From: Candidatus Pacearchaeota archaeon CG10_big_fil_rev_8_21_14_0_10_30_48
Lineage (GTDB): Archaea > Nanobdellota > Nanobdellia > Pacearchaeales > GW2011-AR1
Assembly (NCBI GenBank): GCA_002763155.1
Contig: PFCU01000048.1
Span: forward strand, 1-36,699
Length of the DNA stretch: 36,699 bases
Reading direction: 5' to 3'
This document shows positions 6,215 to 13,916 of the stretch, in pieces. The notes under the pieces are model-generated. The model saw only the letters and a list, made by a program, of their open reading frames with translations. It was not told the DNA's origin and searched no databases. The stretch's first letter is position 1. Each line of letters opens with the position of its first letter. The translations under genes and the position numbers were made by a program.

Positions 6215-6805
6215 TTAACTAAAACTTTTCCCGCAACCACATTCTTTTGTTGCGTTTGGGTTTAAAAATTTGAAACCAGATTCTTTTAAAGAATCTATAA
6301 AATCAATTGTTGTTCCGCTAAGATATTCCATACTTTCTCTATCGACAGAAATTTCTAAATTATTTTGTTTGAATTTTAGGTCTTCTTTCGGGGCATTTTC
6401 GATAAGTTCTAAATCATAAGTATATCCTGAACAACCGCCTGCTAAGACACTAATTCGTAAGGTATTTTTCTCTTTACCTTCTGATTTAATTATTTCATTA
6501 ATTTTTTTAATGGCTTTATCTGAAAGTTTTAGTGAGAAGTTTTTGATTTCTTTTATTGCTTTCTTTTCTTGTTTTGAGTTTATTGCTTTGTTTAAATCTG
6601 AAACTAATTTATTTAATTCTTTTTCTGAAAATCCGTGACCTAAAACTCCTTGTTCCAAGGTTTCAAATCCAGATGCTCCACAACCAATACAGTGAATTCC
6701 GAATTCCATCATTATTTCTGAAAGCAGGTGTGCTTTTTCAGGATGTTCTGCTAAAATCTCCGCAATTACCATTTCTTTATTTATTATTTGTAATGTTTGT
6801 TTCAT
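6215..6805 (-). CDS. DUF1858-IscA fusion (A-type iron-sulfur carrier)
   Basis: The 196-residue product joins two known domains. Residues 1-70 match the DUF1858 / hybrid-cluster-associated redox disulfide domain, with Cys39 and Cys42 in HCIGCGASGFETLEQG. Residues 88-196 match HesB/IscA A-type carriers, with the three cluster cysteines Cys125 (LAGGCSGYTYDL), Cys189 and Cys191 (KECGCGKSF). A-type carriers deliver Fe-S clusters to target proteins; the N-terminal CxxC domain could add redox or cluster-binding function. The start is the ATG at 6805; a TTG four codons upstream is less likely. Iron-sulfur clients in this window include the split Dph2. No other Isc or Suf gene is visible nearby. Confidence 0.88.
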   Translation of the reverse strand: MKQTLQIINKEMVIAEILAEHPEKAHLLSEIMMEFGIHCIGCGASGFETLEQGVLGHGFSEKELNKLVSDLNKAINSKQEKKAIKEIKNFSLKLSDKAIKKINEIIKSEGKEKNTLRISVLAGGCSGYTYDLELIENAPKEDLKFKQNNLEISVDRESMEYLSGTTIDFIDSLKESGFKFLNPNATKECGCGKSFS

Positions 6806-6844
6806 AGAATTATACAATTATTTGAGATTAAAAACTTAACTATT

Positions 6845-7285
6845 CTAATCCCTTAAAATATCTAATAATTTTTCGAGAACAACTGCCCCAGAAAGGTTTG
6901 GTTTTTTAGGTAAAAATACAGGTCTTTCTTCTCCAATTATATTTTTATAAGCTTTATTTAAAGCCGGTTTTAATTCTTCTTTTTCTAATATAGGAATATA
7001 ATCTTCTGTAATCCCAATATGAGAAATAAATTCATAAAGTCTTTTGTTAGAGATTCTTCCAGATTTAAGAGGTTTAGCAAAATCCTTTAATTTAGGAATT
7101 TCCCTTACAATTTCTTTCATTTCATCTGGAGAAAATTTAAAATATTCTTTCCTGACTTTTCCTAAAACATAATCTCTAAATCTTTTTGGAGTTCGATGTT
7201 CTTTTTGAACAATTTCTAATGCATAGGCTCGTAGTTCATCTTCACTAAGCCCATTTCTTGCAGAGGGTATAAAAGATATTCCCAT
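6845..7285 (-). CDS. Uncharacterised 146-residue basic protein
   Basis: No family is recognised. The protein is basic and helical, with motifs such as LSEDELRAYALEIVQKEHRTPKR (residues 13-35) and a C-terminal segment RPVFLPKKPNLSGAVVLEKLLDIL. There is no membrane segment or signal peptide. A TATA-like ATTTAAATC on the minus strand (about 7309-7317) lies roughly 28 nt before the ATG, so the mRNA is probably leaderless. It reads in the same direction as the downstream DUF1858-IscA gene, 39 bases away, but that spacing leaves room for a separate promoter. Confidence 0.55.
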   Translation of the reverse strand: MGISFIPSARNGLSEDELRAYALEIVQKEHRTPKRFRDYVLGKVRKEYFKFSPDEMKEIVREIPKLKDFAKPLKSGRISNKRLYEFISHIGITEDYIPILEKEELKPALNKAYKNIIGEERPVFLPKKPNLSGAVVLEKLLDILRD

Positions 7286-7334
7286 TATTAACTATGATGT
7301 TTAATTTGATTTAAATAATTATAGATAATATAGA

Positions 7335-7640
7335 TTAATTAGTTCTCGCAATTTGATCTTGATTAATATATTTTTTTATGTTATCCCATATTCGATTGTT
7401 TATTTCTTCCTCAAATAATTTTTCTTCTTCAGTCATCCATGATTCTCCTAAAGCTATAATGAATAAGGCGTAATTTTCATTAAATTTTTGTCCTTTGTCA
7501 ATTTCTATTAAAAGATCAGTTAACCTTCGAATATCTGGTTGAGTGTAACTTCCTTTGATTCCTTCAGCTAATTCTTGAATTTCACTTTCTGAAGAACTAA
7601 TAATTCTAGAATAAATTTCTCGAGGGTTTGAAAGGTTCAT
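7335..7640 (-). CDS. Uncharacterised protein downstream of superoxide dismutase
   Basis: This 101-residue acidic helical protein is not recognised. It starts one base after the SOD stop codon (TAA-A-ATG), with an AAAGGAAAT Shine-Dalgarno-like sequence, so it is almost certainly cotranscribed with sod and probably coupled to it. Residues 20-75 (ELAEGIKGSYTQPDIRRLTDLLIEID) look like two or three helices, and there is a tryptophan-bearing loop (GESWMTEEEKLF). The link with SOD could mean a role in oxidative stress, but nothing in the sequence shows it. Confidence 0.6.
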   Translation of the reverse strand: MNLSNPREIYSRIISSSESEIQELAEGIKGSYTQPDIRRLTDLLIEIDKGQKFNENYALFIIALGESWMTEEEKLFEEEINNRIWDNIKKYINQDQIARTN

Positions 7641-7641
7641 T

Positions 7642-8256
7642 TTAATTTCCTTTAAATAATTCTTCGACTTTTTTCCAATTTATCACCTTGAAAAAAGCAT
7701 TGATATAATCTATTCGTTTGTTTTGGTATTTTAAGTAATAAGCATGTTCCCAAACATCTAAACCTAAAATTGGGATGTTTCCGTCCATAATTGGAGAGTC
7801 TTGGTTTGGAGTTGAAGTTATTTCTAATTTTCTTTTATGATTTTTTATTAACCATGCCCAACCGCTTCCAAATCTCGTTAAAGCTATATTTGAAAATTTT
7901 TCCTTGAATTCTTCGAAAGAACCAAATGTTTTGTTAATTTCTTCAGATAGTTCTCCTTCTGGCTTGTTTTCTTTTCCTTCTGGGTTTGAAATCATTAATT
8001 CCCAGAATAAAGAATGATTTGCGTGACCTCCCCCATTGTTAATTATTGCTGTGCGTTTATCTTCTGGAAAGGAATTAATATTTGATAAAATTTCTTTTAG
8101 GGGTTTATTTTCTAAATCTGTTCTATTTAACGCTGCATTTAATTTGTCAACATAACCTTGATGGTGTTTTGAATGGTGGATTTCCATTGTTTTAGCATCG
8201 ATATAAGGTTCTAAAGCAAAATATTCATAAGGGAGTTTAGGTAATGTAAAAGTCAT
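7642..8256 (-). CDS. sod: Superoxide dismutase, Fe/Mn family
   Basis: The 204-residue enzyme converts superoxide to oxygen and hydrogen peroxide. The four metal ligands are visible: His27 (MEIHHSKHH), His81 (GGHANHSLFWE), and Asp167 and His171 (LDVWEHAYYLKY). NNGGGHANHS and GSGWAWL are typical of the manganese-preferring branch, though metal use cannot be settled from sequence. The N-terminal FTLPKLPYEYFALEPYID is canonical, so the start is secure. A TATA-like TTAAATATC lies about 24 nt upstream. It heads a two-gene operon with the small protein at 7335. Its presence implies exposure to oxygen. Confidence 0.96.
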   Translation of the reverse strand: MTFTLPKLPYEYFALEPYIDAKTMEIHHSKHHQGYVDKLNAALNRTDLENKPLKEILSNINSFPEDKRTAIINNGGGHANHSLFWELMISNPEGKENKPEGELSEEINKTFGSFEEFKEKFSNIALTRFGSGWAWLIKNHKRKLEITSTPNQDSPIMDGNIPILGLDVWEHAYYLKYQNKRIDYINAFFKVINWKKVEELFKGN

Positions 8257-8300
8257 AAATATTATTGATTAATGAGATATTTAAGTTTAACGATGGCGAT

Positions 8301-8552
8301 TTATTTTTTGTAATCTCTGAAATCAACCCAATCTAAAGTTCCATCTTGATTTTCATAACGCACTGCCCAAATTTTTCCTTTTTCAACCCCTTTAGAAGTT
8401 TGAGCTTTATAATTTCCATTCTCATCACCCCTTTGAAGAATTATTCTTATTCTTTCTTAATCAAATATATTTGTAATTGTGCTTGCTGTTTCTATATCTT
8501 TTTTATAACCTATGACTAAAATGTCCCTTGGAGGATTATCTTGTTTTTTCAT
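8301..8552 (-). pseudogene. Small gene with one in-frame stop codon
   Basis: From the ATG at 8552, a frame runs MKKQDNPPRDILVIGYKKD and on for 31 codons to a TAA at 8457-8459, then continues open in the same frame for 51 codons (ending WAVRYENQDGTLDWVDF, RDYKK) to a second TAA at 8301-8303. Both parts have protein-like composition, which suggests one 83-codon gene with a single nonsense mutation. A sequencing error or readthrough is also possible. A TATA-like TTTTTATAC lies about 25 nt upstream. The C-terminal part resembles a small beta-rich domain with several aromatic residues; no family is recognised. It occupies most of the gap between sod and the helicase gene. Confidence 0.45.
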
Positions 8553-8701
8553 ATATTTTCATTAAATTAATTGTATAAAAAGATTATTATGATAAATTAT
8601 TTGAGTTTTATTTCTGAGGAAATTTAATTTTCTGAATACATAGTTTTATATATTAACTTTTTTATTAAATTATATCAAAATTTATTAGATTAAATTGGTT
8701 A

Positions 8702-8722
8702 GAGGAATATTCGCTATTTCTC
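8702..8722 (+). promoter_or_regulatory. Leader hairpin covering GAGG before the helicase gene
   Basis: GAGGAATA (8702-8709) pairs with TATTTCTC (8715-8722) over eight base pairs including one G-U, with loop TTCGC. The only Shine-Dalgarno-like GAGG is inside the stem. A TATA-like TTTATATATT near 8645-8655 implies a leader of about 60 nt, unlike the leaderless neighbours. A role in temperature- or helicase-dependent control is inference. Confidence 0.45.
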
Positions 8723-8737
8723 AAAGATTATAATAAA

Positions 8738-10222
8738 ATGAATGCATTTGAAAAACTATTAGGTAAAGATAATCCTCTTTATTTGGCTGTTCAAGAACGA
8801 GGATTCGAAACGCCTTCGGAAATTCAAGAAAAATCAATTCCTGAAATTCTTAAGGGTAAAGACGTTATAGCTGGTGCTTCGACTGGAAGTGGGAAGACTT
8901 TGGCGTTCGCAGCAGGTTTAATAAAAAATATTTCTTCTGGAAAGGGTTTACAAGGTCTTGTTTTAACACCAACACGAGAATTAGCAGAACAAGTTTCTAA
9001 AGAATTGAAATTTTTCGCTAAACATAAAGACTTAGATGTTACAGCAGTTTATGGAGGAGTTGGAATTAATCCTCAAATAAAAAAATTAGAAAGTGTAGAA
9101 ATTGTTGTTGCGACTCCTGGAAGATTATTGGATCATATTGAAAGGAATTCTATTGATTTGGCTCGAATAAATACGCTTGTTCTTGACGAAGCAGACAGAA
9201 TGTTGGATATGGGTTTCAGAGACGATGTTAAAAAAATAATTCGTAAATGTCCTACTGAAAGGCAGTTCATGCTTTTCTCGGCGACGATTTCACCAGATGT
9301 TTTACATTTAATTAAAGATCAAATAAAAAATTATGTTGAAATTTCTGCGAAAGATTATGTTGACCCAAAAAAATTGAAACAGATTTATTACGATGTTAGG
9401 GATAATTTGAAATTTTCTTTATTAAAATATTTATTAGAAAAGGAAAAATCTGATTTGGTTATGGTTTTTTGTAATACTCGGAAGAATGTAGATTTTATCG
9501 TAAATAATTTGAGATCTTTAGGTATTGATAGTCTAGCGATTCACGGAGGGATTACTCAAGATAAGCGGAATAAAACTATGTTGGTTTTCCATTCTAAGGA
9601 AGTAAATGTTCTTGTTGCTACAGATGTTGCTGCTCGGGGTTTGCATATCGACGGAGTTAGCCATATTTATAATTATGATATTCCTGACGAGAAAAAAGAG
9701 TATATCCATCGAATTGGTAGAACTGCTCGGGCTGGAAAAGAGGGGATAGTAATAAATTTAATCTCTATGAGAGATTATGAAAATTTTAGTAGATTGCTTC
9801 CTAAAGAATTGGGAATTGTCGAAGAGAAAACTCCTTTTATTGAACAAGTTCAGGTTCGTTGGATTCCAGGAAGAGGGCGAGATTCTGGAAGAGATAAACG
9901 TTTTGGAGTTCGTGATTCTATGAGATATGAAAAAAGAGAAAGAGAAGATGGCACTCGAGATTCTGGAAGAGGAAGAATTCATAGTTCTGTTAGGAAAGAG
10001 GATTATAATTCTCCTAAAAAAAGAAGCAGACAAAAACCTAATCGAAGTGAAGGAAGTAGAAGTTCAGGATATTCAAGAAGTAAACCTTCAACTGATGGTT
10101 TTAGAGAAAAAACCGATAAGTCTGGTTTTAGGGGAAGTCGGGGCGGAAGAACTTCATCAAGAAAAAGTTCAGAAAGTAGCTCTGGTAGAGGATTTAAGAA
10201 AAAATTCTCTAAGAGATATTGA
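8738..10222 (+). CDS. DEAD-box RNA helicase with Arg/Ser/Gly-rich tail
   Basis: The 494-residue protein is an ATP-dependent RNA helicase. The N-terminal RecA domain has the Q motif (GFETPSEIQ, 22-30), motif I ASTGSGKT (47-54), PTRELA (78-83), TPGR (126-129), DEAD (150-153) and SAT (181-183). The C-terminal RecA domain has ATDVAARGLHIDG (294-306) and HRIGRTARAG (324-333). From about residue 375 the tail is low-complexity, rich in Arg, Ser, Gly and Lys (RGRDSGRDKR, FRGSRGGRTSSRKSS), as in CsdA/RhlE/Ded1-like helicases that use such tails to hold RNA. Likely roles are ribosome assembly, RNA turnover or cold adaptation. A structured leader precedes it. The last 14 bases overlap the convergent trxB gene. 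Confidence 0.95.
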   Translation: MNAFEKLLGKDNPLYLAVQERGFETPSEIQEKSIPEILKGKDVIAGASTGSGKTLAFAAGLIKNISSGKGLQGLVLTPTRELAEQVSKELKFFAKHKDLDVTAVYGGVGINPQIKKLESVEIVVATPGRLLDHIERNSIDLARINTLVLDEADRMLDMGFRDDVKKIIRKCPTERQFMLFSATISPDVLHLIKDQIKNYVEISAKDYVDPKKLKQIYYDVRDNLKFSLLKYLLEKEKSDLVMVFCNTRKNVDFIVNNLRSLGIDSLAIHGGITQDKRNKTMLVFHSKEVNVLVATDVAARGLHIDGVSHIYNYDIPDEKKEYIHRIGRTARAGKEGIVINLISMRDYENFSRLLPKELGIVEEKTPFIEQVQVRWIPGRGRDSGRDKRFGVRDSMRYEKREREDGTRDSGRGRIHSSVRKEDYNSPKKRSRQKPNRSEGSRSSGYSRSKPSTDGFREKTDKSGFRGSRGGRTSSRKSSESSSGRGFKKKFSKRY

Positions 10223-11168
10223 TATTAATTCTTTTCTTAGAGATATATTCATAAGCGTAATATGCTGCGGTGCAACCATCTGCGACACCAGTTATTAATT
10301 GTTTGAATTCTTTATCTGTTACATCTCCGGCTGCGAAAACTCCTGCTAAATTTGTTTCAGAAGTTTTATGATTAATTATTATTTCTCCTGCTTTGTTTGT
10401 TTTTACTCCAAGAGACTTTGCTAAATCACTTAAGACGATATGCCCAATTGCAACAAAAATTCCGTCAAGTTTTAATTCTTTGGAATTTTTGTAGGGTTTA
10501 TCTAAAACAATAGAGGTTACAAATTTTTCTCCTTTAACTTGAGTTAAATTTGTATTGTTGATGATTTCTATTTTTTTGTTAGATTTTACTCTTTCAAAAT
10601 TTATGGGTTCAGGGTGAATTTCTTTCCCGCGGTAAATTATGTAAACTTTTTTTGCGTGTTCTGCTAAAACTAACGCATCTTTTGCAGCTGAATCGCTTCC
10701 ACCGATAATTGCAACAATTTTATCTTTGAATAAAGGACCATCACATAAAGCACAATAGTTTACTCCTTTGTTTTCAAGTTTTTTGCTTCCCGGAATATCT
10801 AATCTTTTCCATTTAGTTCCGGTTGCAAACAAAATTGTTTTCCCATTGTAAGTTTCTTTTTCAGTTTTAACTGAGAATTCTGATTTTGATTTTTTAATTT
10901 CTTTTACAAGTTCTTCTTTTATTGTTACTTTATCATATGAGCGCGTATGCGCTTCTATTTTTTCTGCTATTTCTGTTCCGGTTAATTTTATGAATCCAGG
11001 GTAATTTTCTACAAGATTTGTCGTCGTTATAACTCCTCCGATAGGTAATTCAGATCCATGAGAATGTCCAAGAATTAAAGTTTTCAAACCTAAACGCGCG
11101 GAATACATTCCTCCTGCTAAACCCACTCCTCCAGCTCCAATAATTATTAAGTCGTATTCGTTTTTCAT
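10209..11168 (-). CDS. trxB: Thioredoxin reductase-like flavoprotein
   Basis: The 319-residue enzyme matches bacterial/archaeal low-molecular-weight thioredoxin reductases: FAD-binding IIIGAGGVGLAGGMYSAR (8-25), the redox-active pair Cys139/Cys142 in NYCALCDG, a second nucleotide-binding motif IIGGSDSAAKDA, and the FAD-binding end AAGDVTDKEFKQL. In the NAD(P)H site, the usual HRR is replaced by YRGKEIHPEP, so cofactor preference is uncertain. Its ATG overlaps the stop of the upstream glutaredoxin gene (ATGA), which makes that protein its probable substrate. The pair could feed MsrB and other thiol enzymes. The 3' end overlaps the helicase gene. Confidence 0.93.
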   Translation of the reverse strand: MKNEYDLIIIGAGGVGLAGGMYSARLGLKTLILGHSHGSELPIGGVITTTNLVENYPGFIKLTGTEIAEKIEAHTRSYDKVTIKEELVKEIKKSKSEFSVKTEKETYNGKTILFATGTKWKRLDIPGSKKLENKGVNYCALCDGPLFKDKIVAIIGGSDSAAKDALVLAEHAKKVYIIYRGKEIHPEPINFERVKSNKKIEIINNTNLTQVKGEKFVTSIVLDKPYKNSKELKLDGIFVAIGHIVLSDLAKSLGVKTNKAGEIIINHKTSETNLAGVFAAGDVTDKEFKQLITGVADGCTAAYYAYEYISKKRININIS

Positions 11169-11401
11169 TTTAATCCTAAAGCTTTTTTTAATTCTGATTC
11201 ATTAAATCCTACAACAATTTTTCCATCAATATCAATTACGGGAACTCCCATTTGTCCAGATTTTTTTATCATTTCTTGTGTTGATTTTTTATTTTTAGAA
11301 ACATCAACATCTTTAAAAGATATTTTTTTATCCTTAAGAAAGTCTTTTACTTTTTTACACCAAGGACATGTTGGCGTTGAGTAAACTATTATTTTTGCAA
11401 T
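11165..11401 (-). CDS. Glutaredoxin-like protein, probable ATT start
   Basis: A 78-codon frame encodes a thioredoxin-fold glutaredoxin: IIVYSTPTCPWCKKVKDFL with the CPWC active site (Cys12/Cys15), the cis-proline motif MGVPVIDIDG (51-60) and a final helix NESELKKALGL. The frame upstream is closed by TAG at 11411-11413, and no ATG, GTG or TTG precedes the first beta strand. An AGAGGT Shine-Dalgarno lies five bases before an ATT at 11399-11401, so ATT is the likely start. The stop overlaps the trxB ATG (ATGA). It would be reduced by that enzyme and act as an NrdH-like electron donor, for example to MsrB. Archaeal glutaredoxin-like proteins of this size are common. Confidence 0.87.
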   Translation of the reverse strand: MAKIIVYSTPTCPWCKKVKDFLKDKKISFKDVDVSKNKKSTQEMIKKSGQMGVPVIDIDGKIVVGFNESELKKALGLK

Positions 11402-11527
11402 TTTATACCTCTAGATTAATTTATCTAATAGATTATTTAAATTTGCCGGAGACAGAAGAAACTTTTATAAAGAGAATTTACTTGAATAAAGTAGGTTAAA
11501 AAGATGGTGAAAGGAGGTATGAAAAAA

Positions 11528-11710
11528 ATGGTTTGGTATGAAAAAACTGCTTTAATTTTAGCGGCTATTGGTGCAATTAACTGGGGTTTAGCTGAATTGA
11601 ATTTCAACATAGTTGATTTAATTCTTGGAAGTATCCCTATTGCAGCTACAATTGCTTACTACGTAATTGCTTTATGTGGTATCTATGCGCTATACAAGGT
11701 CTTTAAATAA
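11528..11710 (+). CDS. DUF378 family small membrane protein
   Basis: From the preferred start (ATG at 11528) the product has 60 residues with two membrane segments: TALILAAIGAINWGLAEL and IAATIAYYVIALCGIYALY. The AIGAINWGL motif is the hallmark of DUF378. Function is unknown. I chose 11528 because AAAGGAGGT lies eight bases upstream; the in-frame ATG at 11519 is directly next to the Shine-Dalgarno, and 11504 would place it inside the gene. The same layout, GGAGGTATGAAAAAAATG, recurs before the gene at 31367. A TATA-like CTTTTATAAAG is at about 11461-11471. After the stop the DNA is T-rich (11718-11750), a possible transcription end. Confidence 0.85.
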   Translation: MVWYEKTALILAAIGAINWGLAELNFNIVDLILGSIPIAATIAYYVIALCGIYALYKVFK

Positions 11711-11826
11711 TTAGTAATAATTTTTTTATTTTCTATTCTTTCTATTTTTTATTCAATCAAAGGGATTTAAACGTGTTTCGGTAAATTTAAATAATTCTTT
11801 TATTATCTAATTAAAAGAGTGTGAAA

Positions 11827-12636
11827 ATGAAATTGTTTATAGATAGCGCCAAAATTGAAGAAATTGAAGAGGCATATTCTTGGGGAGTTATTGAGGGGGT
11901 TACTACAAATCCTAGTTTAATGAAAAAGGCAGTTTCAGGTAAAGAAAATAATTTAGAAGATTATATTAAAAGAATTTTGAAAGTCGCGGAAAAAACTCCT
12001 GTTTCTTTAGAAGTTACGACAAGTGACTATGATTCCATGGTTAAAGAAGGAAAAACATTATATAAAAAATTTCATAAATTTGGGAATGTTTATATTAAGA
12101 TTCCTGTGAACCCTGCTTTTTGTGATGATAATAGTTGCAAGAGAAATGATTTTGATGGTATACGTGCGATTAGAACTTTAACTAAAGAAAAAATTCCGAT
12201 TAATTGCACTTTAATCTTTAGCCCAGAGCAAGCTTTGCTTGCAGTAAAAGCGGGAGCTAAATTTGTCAGTCCTTTTGTTGGAAGGGAAGATGATTTTATT
12301 CGCGAGAAAGCACATATTAAATTTAAGAAAGATGATTATTTTATTGGAGTTAAATCTAAAAAGAAAAATGATGCTGGAATTTCTTCTGGAATTGATTTAA
12401 TTAAGAAATGTAAAGAGATTATTTTTAAGAATAAACTAAAATCCGAAGTTTTAGCTGCAAGCATTAGAAATCCTCAACAACTGCGAGAAGTTGCGCTTGC
12501 TGGAGCTGATATTGCTACAATTCCATTTGAGGTTTTAAAAAAATTAATTGAACATCCTAAAACAATTGAGGGTATGAAAGATTTTAAGAGAGATATTGTT
12601 TTAGAGTATCAGAAAATTAGTGGGGTAAGGAAATGA
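11827..12636 (+). CDS. tal: Transaldolase (TalC/FSA-like)
   Basis: The 269-residue protein belongs to the transaldolase/fructose-6-phosphate aldolase family, which moves a dihydroxyacetone unit between sugar phosphates. Motifs are MKLFIDSAKIEEIEEA, GVTTNPSLMKK (24-34), the Schiff-base lysine Lys91 in VYIKIPV, INCTLIFSPEQALLAVKAGA and VSPFVGREDD. It is longer than typical TalC (about 215 residues) because of inserts after IKIPV (NPAFCDDNSCKRNDFDG) and after VGREDD. ATG 11827 is preferred over GTG 11821. A TATA-like TTTAAATAAT near 11785-11795 drives it. Its stop overlaps the pgi start (ATGA); it heads the tal-pgi-GH130-nagB operon. Confidence 0.9.
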   Translation: MKLFIDSAKIEEIEEAYSWGVIEGVTTNPSLMKKAVSGKENNLEDYIKRILKVAEKTPVSLEVTTSDYDSMVKEGKTLYKKFHKFGNVYIKIPVNPAFCDDNSCKRNDFDGIRAIRTLTKEKIPINCTLIFSPEQALLAVKAGAKFVSPFVGREDDFIREKAHIKFKKDDYFIGVKSKKKNDAGISSGIDLIKKCKEIIFKNKLKSEVLAASIRNPQQLREVALAGADIATIPFEVLKKLIEHPKTIEGMKDFKRDIVLEYQKISGVRK

Positions 12637-13916
12637 TAAAATTTTCATTTAAAGATTCATTGATTAAGGAAAGAGAGATTAATAAGTTAGCTAAAAAACT
12701 TCGCCCTGAAATTGAAGATATGCAAGAAGCTGAATTAAAAGAATATAACGACGATAGAGCTTCGATAAACTTACCTGATGATTTAGCAAGTTTGAAAAAT
12801 GTAAAAAGAGTAATAAGCGAATGTTTGAAACTTAATCCGGATTATTTAGTGGTTGTTGGAATTGGAGGAAGTAATCTTGGAACAATAGCTATTCAAGAAG
12901 CTGTCCTCGGAAAATTTTACAATCAATTAGATTCTAAGTTAAAAATATTTTATGTTGATACAGTTGACTCAGATTCTTTTGGTGATGTTTTAAGAATTTT
13001 AGAACCTGAACTTAAGAAAGGTAAAAAAGTAATTGTTAATGGGATTAGTAAATCGGGTAAAACAACTGAAACGATTGCAAATTTTGAAATTCTTGTTAAT
13101 TTGATTAGGAAATATGATAAGAATTATGAAAAATATATTGTGGTGACGACGGATAAATTTTCTCCGTTTTGGGATTTGGCTTTGGATAAAGCGTTTAATG
13201 TTTTGGAAATTCCTAGAAAAATTGGAGGACGTTATAGTGTTTTCTCTCCTGTTGGACTTTTTCCTTTAGGAATGTTAGGAATTAATTTAGAAAGATTATT
13301 AAGAGGAGCTAGAGAAATGAAAAAGATTTGTTTGAATGAAAATATTATGAAAAACCCTGCTGCAATGTCTGCTGCAATTGAATATGCAAATTATCACGAT
13401 GGTAAACACATTAGTAATTTATTTTTATTCTCAAGTGATCTAGAATCAATTGGAAAGTGGAATCGTCAACTTTTTGGGGAGTCTTTGGGTAAAAAAAATA
13501 AAGGGATTACGCCGATAACATCTATTGGAACTACAGACCTTCATTCAATGCTTCAACTTTATTTAGGCGGAAAAAATGATAAATTTACAACTTTTGTTTC
13601 TGTGAAAAAAGGAAATACTAAACTCGCTATGCCTAAATTGTCTGAATATGATTTACTTGTCGATGATATTCAAGGGAAAGAATTGGCTGATATTATGGAT
13701 ACGATTCTTCTTGGAGTAAAAGCTTCATATAAGATAAATAAAAGACCATTTATTTCAATTGAAATTCCAAATAAGAAAGCTTTTACAATTGGAGTTTTTC
13801 TACAATATAAAATGATGCAAACAATGTATCTTGGATTTCTTTTAGGAGTTAATTCATTTAATCAACCAGATGTTGAAAAATATAAAGAAGAAACGCGGAG
13901 GATTTTGAGGAGATGA
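12633..13916 (+). CDS. pgi: Glucose-6-phosphate isomerase
   Basis: The 427-residue protein is a classical phosphosugar isomerase (not the cupin type found in many archaea), interconverting glucose-6-phosphate and fructose-6-phosphate. Motifs are VVGIGGSNLGTIAIQE (substrate loop, about 71-86), GISKSGKTTETIANF, GGRYSVFSPVGLFPLG, WNRQLFGESLGKKNKG, STIG-like ITSIGTTDLHSMLQLYLGG, and a C-terminal NSFNQPDVEKYKEE with the conserved QPxVE lysine region. The shorter size is like bacterial short-form enzymes. It overlaps tal and the GH130 gene by four bases each. It joins the pentose phosphate cycle to hexose supply. Confidence 0.95.
   Translation: MIKFSFKDSLIKEREINKLAKKLRPEIEDMQEAELKEYNDDRASINLPDDLASLKNVKRVISECLKLNPDYLVVVGIGGSNLGTIAIQEAVLGKFYNQLDSKLKIFYVDTVDSDSFGDVLRILEPELKKGKKVIVNGISKSGKTTETIANFEILVNLIRKYDKNYEKYIVVTTDKFSPFWDLALDKAFNVLEIPRKIGGRYSVFSPVGLFPLGMLGINLERLLRGAREMKKICLNENIMKNPAAMSAAIEYANYHDGKHISNLFLFSSDLESIGKWNRQLFGESLGKKNKGITPITSIGTTDLHSMLQLYLGGKNDKFTTFVSVKKGNTKLAMPKLSEYDLLVDDIQGKELADIMDTILLGVKASYKINKRPFISIEIPNKKAFTIGVFLQYKMMQTMYLGFLLGVNSFNQPDVEKYKEETRRILRR

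Noticed and set aside
6172..6240. Longer start of the 5737 gene
   Set aside because: It contains the TATA-like box at 6195-6204 and overlaps the upstream gene; ATG 6171 fits better.
9758..10298. Minus- and plus-strand ORFs inside the 3' part of the helicase gene
   Set aside because: They are shadows of the low-complexity Arg/Ser/Gly tail; no family features.
11711..11760. T-rich stretch after the DUF378 gene as a firm terminator
   Set aside because: It may end transcription, but there is no hairpin and T-runs are common in this AT-rich DNA.
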